In this document: positions 15,371 to 22,677 of the stretch, in pieces
Numbering within the stretch: position 1 is the first letter of the stretch
How the letters are laid out: each line of letters starts with the position of its first letter
Virus record (IMG/VR): IMGVR_UViG_3300044695_003695
Location: 1-30,676 of that record
From: a virus
Length of the DNA stretch: 30,676 bases
Strand: one strand, 5' to 3'
Position numbers and translations under genes: made by a program
The notes under the pieces: model-generated
Told to the model about the DNA's origin: nothing
What the model saw: the letters and a program-made list of their open reading frames with translations, nothing else
The model's database searches: none

Positions 15371-16054
15371 TTAGTCTAAACTAAAGTCTGAAGATGTTTT
15401 TGGTTTCAAAAATACATCATCATCATCCCCAAAGGATTTAACATCTTTTACTTCTAATTTTTTAAGATGCTTAGCTTCATCAAAAGAAATTACTGTACCA
15501 GCTTCAATAGCTCCAAATGCATATTTCTTACCTTCTGATTTTGGTAACCACATGTCATAGTTAGTATAACCTGATTTACCTTCATATTCTTTACCAGCAA
15601 CACAGAACTCAAGATATTTACCTCTAAAGTCTGCAGTTTTATTAAATGCTTTAACAAAGTCTTCAATTGTTTCATGCTGACCATCTTGTTCAAGAAACCA
15701 AGAATCTAATTCCATTGTATGAGCAAGAGTTCTTAAGAAGATCAAAATAGATCTATCTCTTTGAATCTTAACACCGGATTTAGTTTCACCATCTGCAAAT
15801 GCATATTGGCTTGCTTTTACTCTACCAATTTGACCTGCATAACGTCCTTTGCTTTCATCATCTTTGTCAATCATGAAGCCTTCAAAACCTTCAATAGGTT
15901 GAGTTTCTACATGCATCATTAAGTGATATGCACCATCAATAAACTTAAAATCCTCAAGTTCAATGCTGTTAATTTTTAATACATGATTACCTGGTGTAAT
16001 TGTCTTTGGTAGTCCTGAGCCTGCTGTGCCCAAATCAGTTGTGCTTAATGCCAT
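15371..16054 (-). CDS. Putative ssDNA-binding protein (DUF669/SSB-like)
   Basis: The 227-residue protein opens with I-T-P-G-N-H-V-L-K-I-N-S-I-E-L-E-D-F, the P-G-x-H/Y-x-x-x-I-x-x-x-E pattern of phage OB-fold SSBs such as DUF669. Beta-rich text continues to ~170, and the tail is acidic (S-F-G-D-D-D-D...S-S-D-F-S-L-D). It lies directly downstream of the Sak4-like ATPase gene (gap 19 nt), the usual arrangement for annealing ATPase plus SSB. It should coat single strands in replication and recombination. The fold call rests on pattern and context. Confidence 0.75.
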   Translation of the reverse strand: MALSTTDLGTAGSGLPKTITPGNHVLKINSIELEDFKFIDGAYHLMMHVETQPIEGFEGFMIDKDDESKGRYAGQIGRVKASQYAFADGETKSGVKIQRDRSILIFLRTLAHTMELDSWFLEQDGQHETIEDFVKAFNKTADFRGKYLEFCVAGKEYEGKSGYTNYDMWLPKSEGKKYAFGAIEAGTVISFDEAKHLKKLEVKDVKSFGDDDDVFLKPKTSSDFSLD

Positions 16055-16073
16055 TTTTCTTTGTTTTTAATAA

Positions 16074-16796
16074 TTAAATAAATACTTTGTCCCAGTGGAA
16101 CTCAAGTTCTCCTTTTTCGTTTGCTTCTGTAATTACAATCTCTTCATTTCTGAGATGCTCTGGTCTTGCTCCACAAGTAACTTCCTCATTTGTCTTGAAA
16201 GACAGAATAGTTTTGTTACCCTTCCTATACATATAACCAATTGCATCAGCATTAGCACAGATTAAAGATTTAATTTTACCTGTCAAATCAATGTTTGCAG
16301 CTAAAACCATTTCTCCTTTATCATCTACCTGCTTGTCTTTGATGTGACCAGATAGAATAATGTGGGGAGCTAATGTATCAATAAAATCTAAAACTTGAAA
16401 GAAAGCTTGTCTTAAATATAAATAACCTGCACCATTTGGTAGAGATAATACATTGTCACCATCATAGTTTTTACCCATGCTTGTATTTTTGTAAAGCTTG
16501 ATAGCCAAAGGCATAACCATATCTTCTAATGCAGTTACAGTGTCAATTGTAACATACTTATATGGGTTACCTGCAGCTTTAATAGCTTTACCAGCATCAA
16601 GTAATTCTTGAAGGCTTCCAATTTTTACTTTAAGAGCCTCTACATAGTCAGCACCATTTTCTAAATCTACAAGAAGATTATCTTCTAGACCAGCAAATGC
16701 AGTTGTTTTACCTGTCTTAGGCTTTGAATAAATAACTAATCTTTTTGGATTAACTCTTTCAGCCTTGACCTTTTTAGTTGGAAGTACTATACTCAT
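16074..16796 (-). CDS. Sak4-like RecA-fold ATPase
   Basis: This 240-residue protein is a RecA/AAA-type ATPase with Walker A S24-K-P-K-T-G-K-T31 near the N-terminus and Walker B Y-V-T-I-D85. The length, early P-loop and S-G-H-I-K segment fit phage Sak4-type single-strand-annealing ATPases (often annotated AAA domain or ATP-binding protein). These promote recombination together with an SSB, encoded next. The start overlaps gene 16793-17374 as ATGA. A minimal RecA paralogue with another job is the main alternative. Confidence 0.85.
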   Translation of the reverse strand: MSIVLPTKKVKAERVNPKRLVIYSKPKTGKTTAFAGLEDNLLVDLENGADYVEALKVKIGSLQELLDAGKAIKAAGNPYKYVTIDTVTALEDMVMPLAIKLYKNTSMGKNYDGDNVLSLPNGAGYLYLRQAFFQVLDFIDTLAPHIILSGHIKDKQVDDKGEMVLAANIDLTGKIKSLICANADAIGYMYRKGNKTILSFKTNEEVTCGARPEHLRNEEIVITEANEKGELEFHWDKVFI

Positions 16797-17374
16797 TTTA
16801 TCTTTGTTGCTAGTTTTTGAAATTCTGTTGCAATTCTTAGAAGAATATCAGAAGCTGATTCTTCTTCATCTAAACTCACATCTTTAAGCTTTGGAATAAA
16901 CTCATCCTCAAAGTTTGGAAATACAGAAAGAGTCTGTTGCTCTTTTGGAGCTTCAGCTTTTCTCTTCTCATAAAGATTTTGAGTAATCTCAGAACCGTCA
17001 GGCATAACAACCATTAACTCAGATAATGGTATAGTGTAGGCAAAATAGTTTTCACCATTAGAGTTTGTACCTTCTTTTACATCATATTCTTCTGCAAAAT
17101 AAGGATTGTGTTTATACTTAAAGAGCGGTCTATCTTCAAAAGCTGGCTCAACACCAATCTCTTTTCCAGATGCATCTCTATTAACTTCAATAAACTCAAT
17201 ATAGATGTCTTCTCCTCTCTTCAATTCTCCTTCAAATAACTGAACCTGTCTACCAAACTTACCTTTCTGAAAGAAAGCAGTCTTAATAGCAAAGAAAGGA
17301 TCAGATACTTGAGCTTTCCGGAATTTGTCCATGTGATGGGCAAAGAATTCCTTTTCTTTTTCTTTTCTACTCAT
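16793..17374 (-). CDS. Unknown protein in the replication operon
   Basis: This 193-residue protein has a basic N-terminus (MSRKEKEKEFFAHHMDKFRK) followed by a beta-rich middle (G-R-Q-V-Q-L-F-E-G-E-L, Y-I-E-F-I-E-V-N-R-D) and a helical, acidic end. It lies between the DnaB-type helicase (gap 2 nt) and the Sak4-like ATPase (ATGA overlap), so it is almost certainly co-expressed with them. There is no motif I recognise. A helicase or recombinase accessory is the natural guess from position alone. Confidence 0.75.
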   Translation of the reverse strand: MSRKEKEKEFFAHHMDKFRKAQVSDPFFAIKTAFFQKGKFGRQVQLFEGELKRGEDIYIEFIEVNRDASGKEIGVEPAFEDRPLFKYKHNPYFAEEYDVKEGTNSNGENYFAYTIPLSELMVVMPDGSEITQNLYEKRKAEAPKEQQTLSVFPNFEDEFIPKLKDVSLDEEESASDILLRIATEFQKLATKIK

Positions 17375-17376
17375 AC

Positions 17377-18375
17377 TTAAATTTTAATTGTTTTACTTGC
17401 TTGGGCTGGAGTTGCTATTTCAATAATTCTCATGGAGTTTCTATCAAGCTTAAAGAAACTAATTCTAGTGGTACCATTTCTAGATTTAAGAAAGTGAAAC
17501 ACAAGAGTGTCTTCATCACTAATTATAAATCTTTCTGGACCATACTGTCTAATCTTTCTGATAGAGGGTTTATTAATACCCAAAACTACATCAGCATGTT
17601 GCAATAAAGCATCTGCTCCAAATAAATCAGAATCTAATACATAATTACCATAGTCACCATCTTTAGATCTGTCTGGATTATCTATATTCCTATTCAACTG
17701 ACTTAAGATAAGAAACGCCACAGGATAATGTTTCTTCATATATGTCATGGCTTCACCAAGAGCATATAATACTTCAAACTTATCTTTCTGACCTTTACCT
17801 ACTTTAAATAAAGCTGAGTGGTCAATAGTAACCAAAGCATTTGTGTAGTTACCTGCTTCATCTTTGTGAGCTTCCATATAATAATGTATAGTTGCACACA
17901 TCTCATCTACAGTACACGGATCATATATCACATCAATGATGTCATGTTTTGCACTATCTTCATAGTACTGCACACATTTCAGATATAGATCCTTATCTAC
18001 TGGTTCACCTTTGGACATTAGTGTATTGTAATCAGAACCTGTATTCAGACTCAGCTTTCTGATACCATTGGTCTCATCAAGCATCTCAAACTGGAACTTA
18101 AGTACTCTAAATTTATGGTCTTGGTTCTCTTCAATAATATCAGAGATTAACTGCTCCATAAATAAAGTTTTACCTGTTCCAGGCCTAGCACCTACTACGG
18201 TGATAGTTCTCCATTCCAATCCATCACAGAAGGCATCATTAAATTTGGGCCATGAACTTTTAAGTGACTTTAGCTCACCAGATCTTCTAGCCTTCATCTT
18301 AAGAAGGGCTTTTCTAAGAGCGTCTCTTTCACTCACAGGCTTCAGAGCCCGGGCACCGTTAAATAAATCTGCCAT
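17377..18375 (-). CDS. DnaB-type replicative helicase (RecA-like domain only)
   Basis: This 332-residue SF4 helicase has Walker A G62-A-R-P-G-T-G-K-T70, Walker B L-V-T-I-D185-H and L-S-Q226-L-N-R229 (motif 3/4 glutamine). The C-terminal G-A-D-A-L-L-Q-H-A-D-V-V-L and F-H-F-L-K-S-R-N-G segments carry the finger arginine typical of DnaB. The DnaB N-terminal collar domain is missing (bacterial DnaB is ~450-470 aa), as in several phage enzymes. It should form a ring that unwinds the fork for the family B polymerase. The gene after it in the strand order encodes an accessory of unknown kind; a possible loader is encoded just upstream. Confidence 0.93.
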   Translation of the reverse strand: MADLFNGARALKPVSERDALRKALLKMKARRSGELKSLKSSWPKFNDAFCDGLEWRTITVVGARPGTGKTLFMEQLISDIIEENQDHKFRVLKFQFEMLDETNGIRKLSLNTGSDYNTLMSKGEPVDKDLYLKCVQYYEDSAKHDIIDVIYDPCTVDEMCATIHYYMEAHKDEAGNYTNALVTIDHSALFKVGKGQKDKFEVLYALGEAMTYMKKHYPVAFLILSQLNRNIDNPDRSKDGDYGNYVLDSDLFGADALLQHADVVLGINKPSIRKIRQYGPERFIISDEDTLVFHFLKSRNGTTRISFFKLDRNSMRIIEIATPAQASKTIKI

Positions 18376-18384
18376 ACATTTGGA

Positions 18385-18555
18385 TTATGTTGTTAACTTA
18401 CTTTTTACATCATTATAGATGAGATGGGATAAACCCACTATAAATTCAATTGCTATAAATTGTATGATATTCATTTTTATAAGAAATGTATCAATCAATA
18501 ACCAGGAAGCAAGAGTTCCTGTAGCAGCAATCAAAAATAATTTAAGTCTAATCAT
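18385..18555 (-). CDS. Small membrane protein, 56 aa
   Basis: ATG at 18555 overlaps the previous stop (ATGA) and TAA ends 9 nt before the helicase start. The protein begins MIRLKLFLIAATGTLASWLL, with a first hydrophobic segment at ~4-22 and a second at ~29-44 (N-I-I-Q-F-I-A-I-E-F-I-V-G-L-S-H). A basic end follows. The exact fit between the putative loader and helicase genes supports it. Function unknown; it could tether the replication machinery to the membrane, but nothing in the sequence shows this. Confidence 0.75.
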   Translation of the reverse strand: MIRLKLFLIAATGTLASWLLIDTFLIKMNIIQFIAIEFIVGLSHLIYNDVKSKLTT

Positions 18556-19139
18556 ACTATATTCTCTTTAAAATAGTTTGGTTCTTCATAATCATCTGCT
18601 TCAATCATATCACAATAAGTTGCCAGAGTAGAATCCCAGGTTTTATCTGTATTCTGTTTTCTAACAAAGTATTGAGAGTTACGCATGTAGTTGTATCTAT
18701 TCATAGAATATTCATCTACATACTTCTCTGTTGCTTTTAATACAGTTTCCCAAGAATAGTTAAAATTCTCAAAGAACCATCTAAAAGCATTCTCAAGACC
18801 TTTAATGTTTACTCTTGCCGGTACACCACTTGGTAGTTTACCTTTAGGAAAGATTTCATTATAAAGCTTAAGATTATCTTGGAAGCTATCTCCCATTAGA
18901 TCTTTTGATGTTTTCTTCTTAGATTTCTTGAAGTATCCATCAATTTCTTCTATAAATTTAAGGCTATTACCTGACAATTCCAAAGATTCCGTCAGGTAAT
19001 TACCTGATAATAATTTGGAAACCTCAAGTGAAGTATTGACAGATTTATCTGGAATAATATTACTGTGCATACAGTATAGAACATACAACATGTTAGGTGT
19101 TAAGCCCATTTGGTTCATCCTAATAAAGATTTCTCTCAT
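18552..19139 (-). CDS. Possible helicase loader or replication accessory
   Basis: This 195-residue helical protein has an N-terminal winged-helix-like stretch (M-G-L-T-P-N-M-L-Y-V-L-Y-C-M-H). The C-terminal half (F-R-W-F-F-E-N-F-N-Y-S-W-E-T-V-L-K-A-T and Y-M-R-N-S-Q-Y-F-V) resembles what I recall in phage proteins encoded next to DnaB. It sits upstream of the helicase gene and overlaps the UDG gene by one base (TAATG). No ATPase motif, so if it is a loader it is of the non-AAA type. The call rests on outline and position. Confidence 0.6.
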   Translation of the reverse strand: MREIFIRMNQMGLTPNMLYVLYCMHSNIIPDKSVNTSLEVSKLLSGNYLTESLELSGNSLKFIEEIDGYFKKSKKKTSKDLMGDSFQDNLKLYNEIFPKGKLPSGVPARVNIKGLENAFRWFFENFNYSWETVLKATEKYVDEYSMNRYNYMRNSQYFVRKQNTDKTWDSTLATYCDMIEADDYEEPNYFKENIV

Positions 19140-19849
19140 TACCAGATAATTTTATAGTTATACAAATGCTGTACAGTATCTCCAACTTGTCCAAAGACAC
19201 CTTTAGAATCCCATTTGCTACCATTGTATGCAGCACTTGCAGGATGTGAGGCTGTAAATTTAATACAATTATCTCCACATGTTTCAGACCATTCCTGAGA
19301 TTTTTTACCTAAATACAAATAAACCAATCCTGGATTAAAGTTTTTAAGATAATCAAACACATAGGCTACAAATGGAGCCCAGATTTCATAATGCTGACCA
19401 ATCTTACCAACTTCAGTTGTCAGAGCTGTATTAAGCATAAGTATACCCTGTCGGGACCATTTTGCTAGGTCTAGAGGTCTTTCATACCCGTTTGGGTATA
19501 ATTTCTCAACTTCATCAAGAATGAATCTTAAAGAAGGTTGCTCTCTTTCAGATTTACCACAACTAAATGCAATACCATCTGCTACACCAATTGTTGGATA
19601 AGGATCTTGTCCTACTATAACTACTTTAAGTTCATCATATGGACATTCTTCAAAGGCTCTAAATACATCTTTTAATATAGGTGTAAACCTTTTACCATCA
19701 TTTGACATATTGTATAAATCAGTAAGAATCTTTTCAAATTCTAAACTAAATATAAAAGGTTTAAGAACTCTACCCCAGCCACTAGGCTCAAGTTTATTAA
19801 ATATTTTTTGTTTATAATCATCAATGTCTAATATATTATTCATAATCAT
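19139..19849 (-). CDS. ung: Uracil-DNA glycosylase, family 1-like
   Basis: In this 236-residue protein the water-activating motif G80-Q-D82-P-Y-P85 is followed by G-V-A-D-G-I-A-F-S, and G-I-L-M-L-N140-T provides the uracil-recognition Asn. S-H202-P-A-S-A-A corresponds to the HPSPLS intercalation loop. The enzyme removes uracil from DNA to start base excision repair. GQDPYP rather than GQDPYH is common outside the classic branch. Two starts are possible (19849, 19843). It is divergent from the gene at 19877. Presence argues that this phage's DNA carries T rather than U, and fits protection of an AT-rich genome from deaminated cytosine. Confidence 0.95.
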   Translation of the reverse strand: MIMNNILDIDDYKQKIFNKLEPSGWGRVLKPFIFSLEFEKILTDLYNMSNDGKRFTPILKDVFRAFEECPYDELKVVIVGQDPYPTIGVADGIAFSCGKSEREQPSLRFILDEVEKLYPNGYERPLDLAKWSRQGILMLNTALTTEVGKIGQHYEIWAPFVAYVFDYLKNFNPGLVYLYLGKKSQEWSETCGDNCIKFTASHPASAAYNGSKWDSKGVFGQVGDTVQHLYNYKIIW

Positions 19850-19850
19850 G

Positions 19851-19858
19851 TATATTTG
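19851..19858 (+). promoter_or_regulatory. Bacteroidota-type -7 promoter box TATATTTG
   Basis: TATATTTG matches TAnnTTTG and ends 18 nt before the ATG at 19877, in the 27-nt gap between divergent genes. It would drive the + strand gene 19877-20188. The UDG gene must use overlapping - strand signals in the same gap. No -33 element was confirmed. Confidence 0.45.
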
Positions 19859-19876
19859 TTAAAAAAGTATAATATA

Positions 19877-20188
19877 ATGGCTAAAGTAACCGTAAAAGAA
19901 ATCAAGGAAGATGCTATAATTCATGTCCCTGTAAATAAAACATATTACATTATGGTAAAATCTGTTTTATTTGATCTTTTTAATAGACTTCAAGAAAAAG
20001 GTTTTAATGAGAATTTAATTCAAGATATAATTAAAAAATCTTATGTTGAACTTTCTCAAGAAGAAAGATCCTTCTATACAATTACATTATTGCTTGCAGA
20101 AATAGAAAAACAAGCTACAGATAATAATCTTTTTGAAGAAAAAGATTTTGATGCTGAAAAAAATGTAAATGAAGAGCTTAAAAACTAA
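19877..20188 (+). CDS. Unknown 103-aa protein on the opposite strand
   Basis: This 103-residue protein is read from the ATG at 19877 (MAKVTVKEIKED); an ATG at 19856 overlaps the promoter box and is less likely. It is an acidic, helix-rich protein (F-D-L-F-N-R-L-Q-E-K-G-F, Y-T-I-T-L-L-L-A-E-I-E-K-Q) without recognisable motif. It is one of three + strand genes set in the - strand block. Its 3' end overlaps the convergent gene 20178-20549 by 11 nt. Regulation separate from the main block is likely because it has its own promoter-like box. Confidence 0.75.
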   Translation: MAKVTVKEIKEDAIIHVPVNKTYYIMVKSVLFDLFNRLQEKGFNENLIQDIIKKSYVELSQEERSFYTITLLLAEIEKQATDNNLFEEKDFDAEKNVNEELKN

Positions 20189-20549
20189 GATTAAAGTCTT
20201 TACCTATTTCTACACAAGACTCTATTGCTAGAGCCAATTCCATTTTACTGCAGTCAGCAAAAGATTTACAAATCTCTGCACCTTCTGCATCATAACAAAG
20301 ACCTGCATGGGTCTTAATAATTCGTTTCATTTCATCAAAAGTATAGCCAGATTCCTGTGCTAATGCACGTATGCATGCATGCACTTTAGCAATCTGAGCT
20401 AATGAGGCATTGTCAGAAGCAAGACCCATAAAGATCTCAACTTGCTGTCCATCAGCTAGTTTATCAATAAAAATCTGAAAATTTAATTTTGATTTATCAT
20501 CAGGATAAACTAACTTACCTCCGCGTTTAACTAATTTAGTAGTAAACAT
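20178..20549 (-). CDS. Unknown 123-aa protein, weakly NinB-like
   Basis: An N-terminal beta segment (K-L-V-K-R-G-G-K-L-V-Y-P) is followed by helices: I-A-K-V-H-A-C-I-R-A-L-A-Q-E-S-G-Y-T-F-D-E-M-K and C-K-S-F-A-D-C-S-K-M-E-L-A-L-A-I-E. The order of helix, E-S-G-Y-T-F-D-E-M-K, and a final S-K-x-E-L-x-x-A-I-E recalls NinB-type phage recombination proteins, but this is a weak resemblance. It is divergently transcribed from the metallophosphoesterase with 31 nt between. Confidence 0.65.
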   Translation of the reverse strand: MFTTKLVKRGGKLVYPDDKSKLNFQIFIDKLADGQQVEIFMGLASDNASLAQIAKVHACIRALAQESGYTFDEMKRIIKTHAGLCYDAEGAEICKSFADCSKMELALAIESCVEIGKDFNLSF

Positions 20550-20580
20550 AAGCTGATTTTTTTGTATATTATTAATAGAT
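20550..20580. promoter_or_regulatory. 31-nt divergent promoter gap
   Basis: The whole space between the divergent start codons at 20549 (-) and 20581 (+) is AT-rich, with a run of seven T followed by GTATATTATTAATAG. It shares TGTATATT with the other divergent gap at 19850. Both genes' promoters must overlap here or reach into coding sequence. Confidence 0.5.
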
Positions 20581-21609
20581 ATGGAAAGAATTCCCGGAAA
20601 CCAAGCTACAATAAGTAAAGATACTGAAATAGTACTGAGTTACCTAGAAAGGTTTCCAGAAGCTCCTTCAAAAACTTTAGCTAAAAAAATCTATTCTGAA
20701 AATCCTGCTCTTAGTTCTCTTGAATCTGTCTATGGTAAAGTAAGATACTATAGAGGTCAATATGGTAAAGCACATAGAAAACATTTACAGAATAGACAGT
20801 TTCAGCAAGAACTTAAAGTTGACATAAATATGAAAGAAAAATTCCTCCCCGAGTCTTATGCAACCAAGCGTGATACTTTTATATTCCCATCAGGTTGCAA
20901 CTCAGTAGGAGTTATTGGTGACCTTCATATACCATATCAAGATAATGATGCTATAGAAGCAGCATTTAATGAGATGGAAAAGCAAAACATAGAGTCCCTG
21001 TTTATCAACGGTGACATGTTAGACTTTTACCAACTCTCTTTCCATGAGAAAGACCCAAGAATGGTTCATTTCAAGCAAGAAATAGAAGCAGGCAGACAAT
21101 TCTTAGATTACTGCAGATCCAGATTTCCAAATATTCCAATATACTTTATCCCAGGTAACCATGAGAATAGATTTGAAAGATACCTTAGAGTTAAAGCATC
21201 AGAACTATTAGACATGGATGAATTCAGACTAGATGTACTTCTACATGTAGCTGAATATGGTGTACAGTATATTCCATTTAGATCTAAAGTTGTCTTTAGT
21301 GACTTCCTTATAGAACATGGAGACAAAATCCCAGGTGCAGGTGGTGTAGTACCAGCCCGCACTGCTCTAATGAAACTAAAGACAAACTGCCTTGTAAATC
21401 ACTTTCACAAAACAAGTTCTAGCTCACAGAGAGTATATGGTCCTGAAGACTCTACAACAATCCGTGGCTATAGTCTTGGTTGTTTGTGTGAACTTACTCC
21501 AGAATATTTAGAAATAAATGAATGGAATCATGGATTTGCTATTCTAAAAAGAAATGGTAACTTAGTACAAGTTAGCAATTACAAAATAGAAGGTAACCAA
21601 ATAGTCTAA
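20581..21609 (+). CDS. Calcineurin-like metallophosphoesterase with N-terminal helical domain
   Basis: In this 342-residue protein residues 1-75 look like an HTH or arm domain (S-K-T-L-A-K-K-I-Y-S-E-N and K-V-R-Y-Y-R-G-Q-Y-G-K-A-H-R-K), basic and possibly DNA-binding. The phosphoesterase has all five metal blocks: G113-D-L-H116, G144-D-M-L-D148, G192-N-H-E195, E-H246-G-D and N-H274-F-H276. Such enzymes cleave phosphoesters in DNA, RNA, nucleotides or proteins; substrate is not readable. Its stop and the next ATG overlap (TAATG). Nuclease or cyclic-nucleotide phosphodiesterase are both possible, and the latter would be of interest for counter-defence. Confidence 0.88.
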   Translation: MERIPGNQATISKDTEIVLSYLERFPEAPSKTLAKKIYSENPALSSLESVYGKVRYYRGQYGKAHRKHLQNRQFQQELKVDINMKEKFLPESYATKRDTFIFPSGCNSVGVIGDLHIPYQDNDAIEAAFNEMEKQNIESLFINGDMLDFYQLSFHEKDPRMVHFKQEIEAGRQFLDYCRSRFPNIPIYFIPGNHENRFERYLRVKASELLDMDEFRLDVLLHVAEYGVQYIPFRSKVVFSDFLIEHGDKIPGAGGVVPARTALMKLKTNCLVNHFHKTSSSSQRVYGPEDSTTIRGYSLGCLCELTPEYLEINEWNHGFAILKRNGNLVQVSNYKIEGNQIV

Positions 21610-21920
21610 TGTTTCTACCAATTGAATTCAAAGATGAGCAGGGCCCATATATTGAGCACCTGAATGTTACTCACATAACAAGAATATCTTTTGTCAATCC
21701 CAGAAATCCTGATGCAGGCAGTAAAATACATCTCCGTACAGGAGAAATATTAAAGACTACTATGCCATTTGATCTGTTATCTAAAGAAATAGATGAGGCT
21801 TGGGAATCAGGTTCTATTCTTATTCTATCTGCAATGTTATCTGAGAAAGCTAAACTCATGAAACAAAGTGACCTACAGAACTCAGGAATTGAAGAACTTG
21901 ATCCTTTGTCTGAAGTCTAA
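21609..21920 (+). CDS. Unknown 103-aa protein coupled to the phosphoesterase
   Basis: This 103-residue protein opens with M-F-L-P-I-E-F, then beta strands (I-T-R-I-S-F-V, K-I-H-L-R-T-G-E-I-L-K-T-T) and an acidic helix, a small beta-barrel-like outline. It starts at a TAATG junction with the metallophosphoesterase, so the two are likely partners. Its last 65 nt overlap the 3' end of the - strand gene 21856-22110. No known motif. Confidence 0.75.
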   Translation: MFLPIEFKDEQGPYIEHLNVTHITRISFVNPRNPDAGSKIHLRTGEILKTTMPFDLLSKEIDEAWESGSILILSAMLSEKAKLMKQSDLQNSGIEELDPLSEV

Positions 21921-22110
21921 ACTGATCTGGCCAATCTAGATTATATACATACCAATTTTCATCTTGTACTCTATCATTATCTACTGAAATTAAAGTAAGA
22001 TTGTTAAATATGTCAAGAGTATAATAATAATAATCATATCCATTTTGACTCTCTAAGTCATTGACTTCTACTTTATTAAAGCCTAAACCTGTTAATTCAT
22101 TTTCTGTCAT
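21856..22110 (-). CDS. Small conserved phage protein, unknown
   Basis: The 84-residue protein begins MTENELTGLGFNKVEV and continues with Y-Y-Y-Y-T-L-D-I, L-T-L-I-S-V-D and W-Y-V-Y-N-L-D before an acidic helix, an outline I know from many small phage proteins with strands ending in W-Y-V. Function unknown. It overlaps gene 22097-22264 by 14 nt at its start and the + strand gene 21609-21920 by 65 nt at its end; the antisense overlap may limit expression of both. Confidence 0.7.
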   Translation of the reverse strand: MTENELTGLGFNKVEVNDLESQNGYDYYYYTLDIFNNLTLISVDNDRVQDENWYVYNLDWPDQFRLQTKDQVLQFLSSVGHFVS

Positions 22111-22264
22111 TTGTTAATTCTTTTGCAATTGTCTTGGCAATATATGTAGAACACTTATATCTTATTTTTACATACTTTGCTATAGTTTCTGGAAGCATAT
22201 CCTGAATATTCTTATTACCATCTCTTATCTCTGCAATAATATGTTCTTTAATTAGATTAGCCAT
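22097..22264 (-). CDS. Small basic protein, 55 aa
   Basis: ATG at 22264 overlaps the end of gene 22257-22676, and TGA lies inside the start of gene 21856-22110. The protein begins MANLIKEHIIAEIRDGNKNI, then L-P-E-T-I-A-K-Y-V-K-I-R-Y-K-C-S-T-Y-I-A-K-T-I-A. It is helical and lysine-rich, and it bridges exactly the gap between two genes with matching overlaps. Looks like a small nucleic-acid-binding or regulatory protein, but no motif shows this. Confidence 0.7.
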   Translation of the reverse strand: MANLIKEHIIAEIRDGNKNIQDMLPETIAKYVKIRYKCSTYIAKTIAKELTNDRK

Positions 22265-22676
22265 TTGCGGGAGACATTGTTTTCATAAATACTTCATGAT
22301 TAAGTATTTCATGTGGATAATCTTTGGCAATCTTTGTATATGCCTTATTCACTTTACTATATTCACCATGTTCCTTTACTCTTAGATCTCTAAAGCTTTT
22401 AATTGATAGAGTAACCATGTGCAGGTTCTCTTCATCTGAAGATTCTAACATTGCAATCATGTTTTTTATCTCAGTATCATTAATGTAGCCCATTCTCTTC
22501 AGCAGTTGTAACTCTGCCATATATACAAAAGGACGGAATGTCCCAACTTTACTACCCTTGTGGTACATATACCACAGATAGTTTAAGTTTCTATCTACAT
22601 TATCTGTTAATTCATAATGTTCTTTTGCAATCTGTGCTGACAGTGCCAGCATTTCATCCATTATTTTCTTTTCCAT
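22257..22676 (-). CDS. SSDxxN-motif protein next to the radical SAM gene
   Basis: This 139-residue protein is read from the ATG at 22676, 1 nt after the radical SAM stop; a longer frame from 22841 overlaps that gene by 164 nt and is rejected. It is helical, with M-I-A-M-L-E-S-S-D-E-E-N-L-H-M-V (72-87), the motif also found in 8871-10202 and 12579-12980. Other stretches (N-Y-L-W-Y-M-Y-H-K-G-S-K-V-G-T-F-R-P-F) are polar-aromatic. Function unknown. Confidence 0.75.
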   Translation of the reverse strand: MEKKIMDEMLALSAQIAKEHYELTDNVDRNLNYLWYMYHKGSKVGTFRPFVYMAELQLLKRMGYINDTEIKNMIAMLESSDEENLHMVTLSIKSFRDLRVKEHGEYSKVNKAYTKIAKDYPHEILNHEVFMKTMSPANG

Positions 22677-22677
22677 T

